Shown: in pieces, positions 10,857 to 22,800 of the stretch
Layout: each line of letters opens with the position of its first letter
How positions within the stretch are numbered: the first letter of the stretch is position 1
Source: Corydoras sp. C115
Lineage: Eukaryota > Chordata > Actinopteri > Siluriformes > Callichthyidae
Direction of reading: 5' to 3'
Assembly: GCA_019802505.1 (NCBI GenBank)
Contig: JAFMOC010000446.1
Location: 58,501-122,500, forward strand
Length of the DNA: 64,000 bases
Notes under the pieces: generated by a model
What the model was told of the DNA's origin: nothing
The model's database searches: none
The model's input: the letters and a program-made list of their open reading frames with translations, nothing else
Made by a program: the position numbers and the translations under genes

Positions 10857-13800
10857 AACAACAAAAAACAAACAAAAAAACCCCACCAAAAAAAAACTAA
10901 CACAAAAAACTAACACCAAAAAAAAACTAACACCAAAAAAAAACTAACACCAAAAACAACTAACACCAAAAAAAACTAACACCAAAAAAAACTAACACCA
11001 AAAAAAACTAACACCAAAAAACTAACACCAAAAAAAACTAACACCAAAAAACTAACACCAAAAAACTAACACCAAAAAACTAACACCAAAAAAAACTAAC
11101 ACCAAAAAAAACTAACACCAAAAAAAACTAACACCAAAAAAAACTAACACCAAAAAAAACTAACACCAAAAAAAACTAACACCAAAAAACTAACACCAAA
11201 AAACTAACACCAAAAAAAAAACTAACACAAAAAAAACACCAAAAAAAAATCTAACACAAAAAACAAACAAACAAACAACAAAAAAAATAAATAATACAAA
11301 AAAAACTAACACCAAAAAAAAAATCTAACACCCAAGAAAAATTATAAATCTAACACGCCAAAAGAAAAAAATTAACACCAAAAAAATATATATAATAAAA
11401 ATCTAACACAAAAAACAAACAAACAAAAAAATAACTAACACAAAAAAAACTAACACCAAAAAAAAATCTAACACCCAAAAAAATAATAAATCTAACACGC
11501 AAAAAAAAAAAAAAAAATGAACACCAAAAAAAATATATAATAAAAATCTAACACCCAAAAAAAAAAATCTAACACCCCAAAAAAAGAATCTAACACCCAA
11601 AAAAAAAAAATCTAACAATGGGGTTTATTTACTACAGAACACGATGACAATCATTTTTTGGAAACTTGTTGGAAACACTACCTAACTTCAAAACATTCTA
11701 AAGACAGAAACGTCGGTGTCAGGGTTCTAACAGGGTTCTAACAGGGTTCTAACAGGGTTCTGACAGGTTCTTTTTTTTACCATCTGGCAGGTGGAATTGC
11801 ACTCGATGGGTTTGCATCGTGGCGTCAGGAGCTCGGTTTCAGGATCCGTGACTGCGCTGCACACGCATGTGGTACACGGGTTCTCGCTGGGCATGGGGGC
11901 GCCGGGCTGATAGACTTGTCCGGTCGTGTTGTCGGCGCACACGTTCATGGGTTCTGAAATCATGATGTATATTATATTATATATATATTCTCATAGATAA
12001 TGATGACGATGATGAAGGCTGTACTCACTGCAGGTGTACACCGGACAGCAGACTCCTTGGGTGTCCATTTGTAATGTGAAACCCAGCGGGCAGTGCATTG
12101 TGGGAGTAACACACTGACTGGCATCGCACTCTATAAACAAAATATATTTGATGTAACGCTTTGCAATTATTTAATTATTTATTCTTTACCTTCTGCTTAA
12201 TTCTCTACTTAGGGTCATGGGGGTGGTTCCCCGGGGGGTTCCCCAGTTCCCCCAAGACACCCAGGACAGGGCAGGAAAATTGGTGGGAACATTCACTCAC
12301 ACAGACTCACACACAAACACACTCTATATGGGGCAATTTACAACATTTGATTCACTTTGAGGTAGCACTTTGGCATAGAGGTTAGCAATCTCAGCGCTTG
12401 GGAACCAGGTTCGAATCCCAATCTGGATAAAGTTCCCATGTTCTCCCTGTGTCGGTGTGGGTTTCCTCCGGGTTCTCCGGTTTCCTCCCACAGTCCAAAA
12501 ACATGGATCAAGGTCAATTGAATTCTCCAAATTGCCCCATATAGAATTTGTGTGTGTGAGTGAGTTAGTGTTTGCCCAGTGATAGATTGCCCCCCCTGTC
12601 CTGGGTGTATCTGCCCAGCGCCCGAAACGTTCTCCACTGGATGGGCATGGGGAACCCCCCCGCGACCCTAATAGAGGATAAAGCAGAAGATAATGAGATG
12701 AATAAACGTTCTGCTCTCAGTGCTTGAGAACCAGGTTCGAATCCCAATCTGGGTGGAGTTTGTATGTTCTCCCCGTGTCCATGTGGGTATCCTCTGGGTT
12801 CTCCGGTTTCCTCCCACAGTCCAAAAACATGGATCAAGGTCAATTGAGTTCTCCAAATTGCTCCATAGAGTGTGTTTGTGTGAATAAGTGTGTGTCCAGC
12901 GATAGATTGGTGCCCTGTCCTTCGAGACGACTCATTCTCCCCTGGAAGGGGGATCCCCTGGATACCCCCCCCCCCCGACATCCTAGTACAGGATAAAATG
13001 GAAGATAATGAATGGATTTTCCTTGAATCCCTGTTTTTGGATTGTGGGAGGAAACCGGAGAACCCAGAGGAACCAGATGGGGATTCGAACTTGAATCCCC
13101 GGCGCTGAGAGGCGAACGGGCTGACCACTACACCACCGAGCTACCTATTAATTCACCTGACTCGGCGTCTGCACTGACCATGCTTTGACACTAGGTGACG
13201 CCCCAGTTTATCGTAGCCAGAAAATGTAGTTCGTAGGATGTGACCAGGATTGTTTTTGGGTCATTAATTTTTAAAATATCATTCGTTTAGTAAAATTAAA
13301 AAGTGGAAGCTTTGTTGTCCGTTTAAAGCCTTTTAGTCGTATATCGTATGTTGAGACTCTGTCGGACTCACGGCACTCGTAGGTCTCGCAGCAGCCGTTG
13401 GTTTTGTTAACCGTCACTTCGCCGGGTTGGTTACACTGGACGGGCGGCAGGGTGGGGCAGGTCACCGGGGCGCACTGGACGCTCAGCGTTTCACTGTCAC
13501 ACTGGCACATGTTGCAGCCGATCTGCCATGTTTCGTTCGGCTGAAAGAGAAACGAGACACGCGCTGACCACCTGTCTTTAAATACTACGTCATGCAGGGA
13601 CATGGAAACCAAGGTATGAACGTATGAATGGTGAACGTACCATTTTAGGAGTACCGTCAGGACCGGTGCATGCTGGGAAGCAAAGACAAAAAACACAAGT
13701 CAACAAACGCCAATCAGGATGCCTGGCGGAGATGTGGAGGGCGTGAGGGTGTCGTACCACAGGTGGTGACGCAGACGTCCGAGGTGCTGCTGAACTGGAG

Positions 13801-16800
13801 GGTTCCCTGCGGACAGAAGCACCCCTCGGAGGAATCGGCACTGCCGGACTGGATCAGCGCCTCGAACCGGGTGTTGTACCTGTTTCAAATACAAGAAGAG
13901 TTCCAACAACGTTCCGGAGAGGATAGAGTGGACAGGAGCTCCCCTAGTGCCTTAGCACATCAATACTCCTATGTGTACAGGAGCTCCCACTAGTGCCTTA
14001 GGACATCAATACACTTGCTGGACGACCAGTGTGCAAAGGGACTCCCCTAATGCCTTAGCACATCAATATACCTGCTGGATGACCAGGGTGCACAGGAGCT
14101 CCCCCTAGTGCCTTAGCACATCAATACACCTGTGTGTACAGTAGCTCCCCCTAGTGCCTTAGCACATTAATACTCCTGTTGTACAGGAGCTCCCACTAGT
14201 GCCTTAGGACATCAATACACTTGCTGGACGACCAGTGTGCACAGGAGCTCCCCCTAGTGCCTTAGCACATCAATACACCTGCTGGACGACCAGTGTGCAC
14301 AGGAGCTCCCCCTAGTGCCTTAGCACATCAATACACCTGTGTGTACAGTAGCTCCTCCTAGTGCCTTAGCACATCAATATACCTGCTGGACGACCAATGA
14401 GCACAGGAGCTCCCTCTGGTGCCTTAGCACATCAATACACCTGTGTGCACAGGAGCTCCCCCTAGTGCCTTAGGACATCAATACACCTGCTCGACAACCA
14501 GTGTGCACAGGAGCTCCCTCTAGTGCCTTAGCACATCAATACACCTGCTGGACGACCAACATGTACAGGAGCTCCCCCTAGTGCCTTAGCACATTCATAT
14601 ACCTGTGTGTACAGGAGCTCCCCCTAGTGCCTTAGCACATCAATATACCTGCTGGACGACCAATGAGCACAGGAGCTCCCTCTAGTTCCTTAGCCCATCA
14701 ATACACCTGCTGGACATCCAGCGTGTACAGGAGCTCCCCCTAGTGCCTTGGCACATCAATACACTGTTTTTGCTAAACATGGAATTCTACCAGATGTAGC
14801 ATCGAGAAAACCATTAGACAAGGTCCCCCAGCCCGAAAGGTTAATTATTTTTAGGCAATGACTAAACGAGCAAGGTATGTTTAGTGTGAATTAAGACATT
14901 ACTGAGAGTTGCAGGTCGGTTGCACCGCCGGACCACAGGCTTCGTAAACTTTGGTGGGTGGACATGTGAGCTCTACGAAAGATGAAGACCGCAGGTTTGG
15001 AACTCTTCCGCATTCAGGTTGTAACATTTCATAGACATGATATCTTGCCCAAGGCCTTACCGCATGTTCCGTCTGTGTAGTTCCTCCAGGTGACACACGT
15101 TCCTGCTTTGGCGCAAGCGGCTGCGTAAGCCTGCAGACTCGAGCAGCCGTTGGACCGGGCACCGCACACGTCCTGACTGCAGCTCTGCAGGTAAGGCTCC
15201 GGAGGGACGACGGCCCGGCATGCCTCGAACACACTGAGGGGTGAGGTAGGACAAGATGTGGGTTCTTTGTTCGATTCTGCATGTATGCACCCCTCCCCCC
15301 TAAGCCTACATAGTACAGGGTCTTAAGGGTTTTTGGGTTTCCCTTACATTTAGAAGACCTGGTAAACTCATTTTCCAGGTGCTGTGTACGTATCAACGCC
15401 CAGACAATTAAAAGGGTTGTGCCAGGAAGTGTATCCTGATACCTTTAAGTCACTTACCTGCTGCTGATGAGTTTACAGAGAGTTGCCTTGCATGGCGAAG
15501 GTGTGGTCTGGGCTCCGACGGTGGTTGTGGTAATTGGAGTTGGGGTTGTTGTTGCAGAACATGTCTTATTGGGAACCTTCCATTCAGGACCGGTTTGGTC
15601 GCAGGGCCCGAGGACACCCGATGGAGACCTACATTCATTCATTAGGTCGTTGTCGCAAGTACCTGAGGTAAAAAAAATATATATTTGGATATTGTTGGAC
15701 GATGGACGAACATCATGCAAGCCTCGATGATGGACAATGATGGACAGGTCAGAGATGCCACTCACCACATAGACCTTCGGTATTATTTTGGAACTCTGCA
15801 TAGGACAGGTCGATGTTAAATGTGGAGCCTTGGTAGATCACTTGAGTCTGAATGGCGGGAATGTGTAGAATTGTCTCCAGGCCGGTGCTTGTGATTACAA
15901 AGTTAGCATTTCTAAAGGCGGGATAAATTTGCTTGTCACCCAGCATCACCTACGACACAAAATCAGGGGTGGGGTTGGGGTCAGGGTTGGGGTTATTGCA
16001 AATGCCAACATGCCAAAAGCCAGAAATTGGAAAGATAAAATCAACGCCCTACGAGAAGTAGAAAACATGAGCGTTACCACGTTGGTGAGACCATTGGCCG
16101 TCTCTATCTGCGTCAGTGTGACCTGCTGGGAATCGTACGTGATGATTAAGCTCTGGGTGCCGGAGGGATTCTTTTCCAGGACAATTTGGAGTTTCGCATT
16201 GGTGGGCTCTTGAACCAGAATATAAGAGCAGCCGTCGTCGAATGTGAATGGTGTTCCGTCGAAGGTCACATAATGAGACTGGCTCCACCCGCTACAGGAG
16301 CCTGAAAAACACGGATACCGTGGATATTCCAAATGACATCGCCAAGACAACGAGCATCAACGCAGGTGGGCGAAGGTTACCGGGACTTACATTCGCACCG
16401 GTAACTGAAGCAACATCCTACATCATCAAAGATCTTGACAGGAGGTCTGCCATTTGTACATGTTGGTGGTTCTACCGTGGTACATGTGTAGGATTTGTAG
16501 ACCACCTTTCCTTCCACACAGGTTGCTGTTGTGCAGTTATCTACGTTCCAGGAGTCGCCATTCTGTCAATTAAAAGAAGTCGACAATTGATCTCCTGTAA
16601 TCTTTAATTATATCTAACGATACATTCTCACAACGGTCGGTCGGTACCTTTCTTGGCGGCACAAGGTTGGGGCAGTCCGGTGTTGGAGTTGTGGATGGCG
16701 TTGCCATTGTGGGATTGCTCGAGGGGGTGGGTGTGAAGGTTGTAGGTGGAGTTGTGATTGGGGTACTCTTGAGTTCCGTGTGGGTGCTGGAGGCTGTGGA

Positions 16801-19800
16801 GGTGACGGGTGATGGAGTCGTTCCACAGGAGTACGACGTTTTCTCGATGGAACATTCCTCACTACAGTACGCGGTGTAGCACCATCCGTCGCTATCGGTT
16901 ACGTTATAAATGATTTTCCCTGAGGAAGGAAGGACGCGTGGTTTGTGTGATGTAATATTTTCAAGCGTAAATTTAAATAAAACGCGGTTTGTAAGTCTTA
17001 CCTGGACCAAAGTTTTTGCCATTTAAAGAACAACAGTGCGGTTCAGTTGTCACAACCGGCGTTAGAGTAACGATGGGAGACTCTTGCTTGGCCGTTGGAG
17101 GGGCAGTACTAGTGGTTGTAGAATGCGTTACAACTGTTACAGGTGTTGTTTTTTTGGGTGTTTGCGTGCTCTCCTTGGGAATTGTGGTGAATTTGGCCTC
17201 CTTGGTTGTAGTTTCTGGTGTGCTTGCAATTGTTGTCTTTAGGGCAACAGTTGTTGTGCCAGTTGGGGGCAGTGTGGTGGTCTCCACTGGGGAAATGGTT
17301 GTTTGTCTTGGTCCTGGTTTGCTGGTCATTGTTGTTACCTCAGTTTGTACTGTGGTTTCCTCGGCCACGGTACTTTCAGTAGGTGTAGTAGTACTAACAT
17401 GTGGGGGCAGTGTAGTAGTGACTGGATGAGCTGAGGTTGTCGTTGTTGTTAGCTCTTCCTGTGCTGTGGTCTCCTCATGTTTAATTGTAGTTTTTAGAGG
17501 TTGTGTGGTGGTTACTTCATTTGGACTTGGTGTAGTCTTTGAAGCAGTTGAGGTTATCTTTGTTGTTGTTGTCTCTGTTGGACGTGTGGTCTCCTTGACA
17601 GGACCTGTAGTTGTTGTCTCCTCAAATGCCGTAGTTGGTAATTCTGGGGTAGTTGTTTTTTGCGCAACGGTTGTTGTTCCTGTTGTTACCTCTGGGGGCA
17701 GTGTGGTCCCCTTAACAGGAGTAGATGGATGTAGAGTGGTGGTCTCCACTGGAGAAATGGTTGTTTGTCTTGGTCCTGGTTTGCTGGTCATTGTTGTTAC
17801 CTCAGGTTGTTGTGTGGTCTCCTCAGCAGCGGTACTTTCAGTAGGTGTAGTAGTACTAACATGTGGGGGCAGTGTAGTTGTTACTGGATGTGATGAGGTT
17901 GTGGTTGTTGTTATCTTTTCCTGTGCTGTGGTCTCCTGTTTAATTGTAGTTTTTAGAGGTTGTGTGGTGGTTACTTCTTTTGGACTTGGTGTAGTCTTTG
18001 GAACAGTTGAGGTTGTCGTTGTTGTCTCTGTTGGACGAGTAGTCTCTTTGACAGGACCTGAAGTTGTTGTCTCCTCAAATGAGGTAGTTGGTAATTCTGG
18101 GGTAGTTGTTGTTTTTGGTGCAACGGTTGTTGTACCTGTTGTTACCTCTGGGGGCAGTGTGGTCGTTTTAACAGGAGTAGATGGAGGCAGAGTTGTGGTC
18201 TCCAAAGAAATAGTTGTTTGTCTTGGTCCTGGTTTGCTGGTTATCGTTGTTACCTCAGGTTGTAGTGTGGTCTCCTCGGCAACGGTACTTTCGCTAGGTG
18301 TAGTAGTACTAACATGTGGGGGCAGTGTAGTTGTGACTGGATGAGTTGAGGTTGTGGCTGTTGTTACCGCTTCCTGTGCTGTTGTCTCCTCGTGTTTAAT
18401 TGTAGTTTTTAGAGGTTGTGTGGTGGTTACTTCTCTTGGACTTGGTGTAGTCTTTGGAGCAGCTGAGGTTGTTGTCGTTGTCTCTGTTGGATGAGTGGTC
18501 TCTTTCACAGGACCTGTAGTTGTTGTCTCCTCAAATGCGGTGGTTGGTATTTCTGGGGTAGTTGTTGTTTTTGGTGCAATGGTTGTTACCTCTGGTGGCA
18601 ATGTGGTCCCTTTTACTGGAGTTGACGGAAGCAGTGTGGTGGTCTCCACTGGAGAAATGGTTGTTTGTCTTGGTCCTGGCTTGCTGGTCATCGTTGTTCC
18701 CTCATGTTGTACTGTGGTCTTCTCGGCAACGGTACTTTCAGTAGGTGTAGTAGTACTAACATGTGGGGGCAGTGTAGTTGTTACTTTTGGAGATGAGGTT
18801 GTTCCTATTGTGCCAGTTAGTGTACTAGATGTCTTTGTAATTGCTGCAATTGAGGTTGTTCTCACTGTCTTGAGGTGTGTTGTAGCACCTTTAGTTGTTT
18901 TAATGGTCTCCACAGTGGTCTGAAGCTGTGGGACAGACGGGACATCTGGACGCAGAGTAGATGAAACTGTGAAAGCTGAGGTTGTCATTGTTGTTACCTC
19001 TTCCTGTGCTGTGGTCTCCTCGTGTTTAATTGTAGTTTTTAGAGGTTGTGTGGTTACTTCTCTTGGACTTGGTGTAGTCTTTGGAGCAGTTGAGGATGTC
19101 GTTGTTGTGGTCTCTGTTGGACGAGTGGTCTCCTTGACCGGACCTGTAGTTGTTGTCTCCTCAAATGTGGTGGTTGGTAATTCTGGCGTAGTTGTTGTTT
19201 TTGGTGCAATGGTTGTTGTGCCTGTTGTTACCTCTGGGGGCAGTGTGGTCCGTTTTACAGGAGTTGACAGAGGCAGTGTGGTTGTCTCCACGGGAGTAAT
19301 GGTTGTTTGTGTTGGTCCTGGTTTGCTGGTCATCGTTGTTCCCTCATGTTGTACTGTGGTCTCCTCTGCAACAGTACTTTCAGTAGGCGTAGTAGTACTA
19401 ACATGTGGGAGCAGTGTAGTTGTTACTGGATGAGTTGAGGTTGTGGTTGTTGTTACCTCTTCCTGTGCTGTGGTCTCCTGTTTAATTGTTGTTTTTGGAG
19501 GTTGTGTGGTGGTTACTTCTCTTGGACTTGGTGTAGTCTTTGAAGCAGTTGAGGTTGTCGTTGTTGTTGTTGTCTCTGTTGGACGTGTGGTCTCCTTGAC
19601 AGGACCTGTAGTTGTTGTCTCCTCAAATGCGGTGGTTTGTATTTCTGGGGTAGTTGTTGTTTTTGGTGCAATGGTTGTTGTGCCTGTTGTTACCTCTGGG
19701 GGCAGTGTGGTCCCTTTAACAGGAGTAGATGGCGGCAGAGTGGTGGTCTCCAAGGAAATGGTTGTTTGTCTTGGTCCTGGTTTGCTGGTCATTGTTGTTA

Positions 19801-22800
19801 CCTCAGGCTGTAGTGTGGTCTCCTCGGCAATGGTGCTTTCAGTAGGTGTAGTAGTACTAACATGTGGGAGCAGTGTAGTTGTTACTGGATGAGTTGAGGT
19901 TGTGGTAGTTGTTACCTCTTCCTGTGCTGTGGTCTCCTCGTGTTTAATTGTAGTTCTTAGAGGTTGTGTGGTGGTTACTTCATTTGGACTTGGTGTAGTC
20001 TTTGGAGCAGTTGAGGTTGTCGTCGTTGTTGTCTCTGTTGGACGTGTGGTCTCCTTGACAGGACCTGTAGTTGTTGTCTCCTCAAATGCGGTGGTTGGTA
20101 TTTCTGGAGTAGTTGTTGTTTTTGGCGCAACAGTTGTTGTGCCTGTTGTTACCTCTGGGGGCAGTGTGGTCTCCTTAATAGGAGTAGATGGGGGCAGAGT
20201 GGTGGTCTCCAAGGAAATGGTTGTTTGCCTTGGTCCTGGTTTGCTGGTCATTGTTGTTACCTCAGGTTGTGCTGTTGTCTCCTCGGCAACGGTACTTTCA
20301 GTAGGTGTAGTAGTACTAACATGTGGAGGCAGTGTAGATGTGATTGGTTGAGTTGAGGATGTGGTTGTTGTTAACTCTTCTTGTGCTGTGGTCTCCTCGT
20401 GCTTAATTGTAGTTTTTAGAGGTTGTGTGGTGGTTACTTCTCTTGGACTTGGTGTAGTCTTTGGAGCAGTTGAGGTTGTCGTTGTTGTGGTCTCTGTTGG
20501 ATGAGTGGTCTCTTTGACAGGACCTGTAGTTGTTGTCTCCTCAAATGCGGTGGTTGGTAATTCTGGGGTAGTTGTTGTTTTTGGTGCAATGGTTGTTACC
20601 TCTGGTGGCAGTGTGGTCCATTTTACAGGAGTTGACAGAGGCAGTGTGGTTGTCTCCACTGGAGTAATGGTTGTTTGTGTTGGTCCTGGTTTGCTGGTCA
20701 TTGTTGTTACCTCAGGTTGTACTGTGGTCTCCTCGGCAACGGTACTTTCAGTACGTGTAGTAGTACTAACATGTGGGGGCAGTGTAGTTGTGACTGGATG
20801 AGTTGAGGTTGTTGTTGTTGCTACCTCTTCCTGTGCTGTGGTCTCCTCGTGTTTAATTGTAGTTTTTAGAGGTTGTGTGGTGGGTAATTCGTTTGGACTT
20901 GGTGTAGTCTTTGGAGCAGTTGAGGTTGTTGTCGTTGTTGTTATCTCTGTTGGACGAGTTGTCTCTTTGACAGGACCTGTAGTTGTTGTCTCCTCAAATG
21001 CTGTGGTTGGTAATTCTGGGGTAGTTGTTGTTTTTGGCGCAACTGTTGTTGTGCCTGTTGTTACCTCTGGTGGCAGTGTGGTCCGTTTTACAGGAGTTGA
21101 CAGAGGCAGTGTGGTTGTCTCCACTGGAGTAATGGTTATTTGTGTTGGTCCTGGTTTGCTGGTCATCGTTGTTCCCTCATGTTGTACTGTGGTCTCCTCG
21201 GCAACAGTACTTTCAGTAGGTGTAGTAGTACTAACATGTGGGGGCAGTGTAGTTGTGACTGGATGAGTTGAGGTTGTGGTTGTTGTTACCTCTTCCTGTC
21301 CTGTGGTCTCCTCGTGTTTAATTGTAGTTCTTAGAGGTTGTGTGGTGGTTACTTCATTTGGACTTGGTGTAGTCTTTGGAGCAGTTGAGGTTGTCGTTGT
21401 TGTGGTCTGTGTTGGACGAGTGGTCTCTTTGACTGGACCTGTAGTTGTTGTCTCCTCAAATGCAGTGGTTGGTATTTCTGGGGTAGTTGTTTTTGGCGCA
21501 ATGGTTGTTGTGCCTGTTGTTACCTCTGGGGGCAGTGTGGTCCCCTTAACAGGAGTAGATGGAGGCAGTGTGGTGGTCTCCAAGGAAATGGTTGTTTGTC
21601 TTGGTCCTGGTTTGCTGGTCTTTGTTGTTACCTCAGGTTGTTGTGTGGTCTCCTGGGCAACGGTACTTTCAGTAGGTGTAGTAGTTCTTCCATGTGGGGG
21701 CAGTGCAGTTGTGATTGGATGAATTGAGGTTGTGGTAGTTGTTATCTCTTCCTGTGCTGTGGTCTCCTCGTGTTTAATTGTAGTTTTTAGAGGTTGTGTG
21801 GTGGTTACTTCTCTTGGAATTGGTGTTGTCTTTGGAGCTGTTGAGGTTGTCGTTGCTGTTGCCTGTGTTGGACGTGTGGTCTCCTTGACAGGACCTGTAG
21901 TTGTTGTCTCCTCAAATGTTGTGGATGTTATTTCTGGGGTAGTTGTTGTTTTTGATGCAATGGTTGTCGTGCCTGTTGTTACCTCTGGAGGCAGTGTGGT
22001 CCGTTTTACAGTAGTTGACAGAGGTAGTGTGGTTGTCTCCACTGGAGAAATGGTTGTTTGTCTTGGTCCTGGTTTGCTGGTCATTGTTGTTACCTCAGGT
22101 TGTACTGTGGTCTCCTCAGCAACGGTACTTTCAGTAGGTGTAGTAGTACTAACATGTGGGGGCAGTGTAGTTGTTACTTTTGGAGATGAGGTTGTTCCTA
22201 TTGTGCCAGTTAGTGTACTAGATGTCTTTGTAATTGCTGCAATTGAGGTTGTTCTCACTGTCTTGAGGTGTGTTGTAGCACCTTTAGTTGTTTTAATGGT
22301 CTCCACTGTGGTCTGAAGCTGTGGGACAGACGGGACATCTGGACGCAGAGTAGATGAAACTGTGAAGGCTGAGGTTGTTGTTTTTGTTACCTCTTCCTGT
22401 GCTGTGGTCTCCTCGTGTTTAATTGTAGTTTTTAGAGGTTGTGTGGTGGTTACTTCTCTTGGATTTGGTGTAGTCTTTGGAGCAGTTGAGGATGTCGTTG
22501 TTGTTGTCTCTGTTGGACGAGTGGTCTCTTGGACAGGACCTGTAGTTGTCTCCTCAAAAGAGGTTGTTGGCAATTCTTGTGTAACTGTAGTTGTTTTTGG
22601 TGCAATGGTTGTTGTGCCTGTTGTTACCTCTGAGGGCAGTGTGGTGGTCTCCAAAGAAATGGTTGTTTGCCTTGGTCCTGGTTTGCTGGTCATTGTTGTT
22701 ACCTCAGGTTGTTGTGTGGTCTCCTCGGCAACTGTACTTTCAATAGCTGTAGTAGTACTAACATGTGGGGGCAGTTTAGTTGTGACTGGATGAGCTGAGG

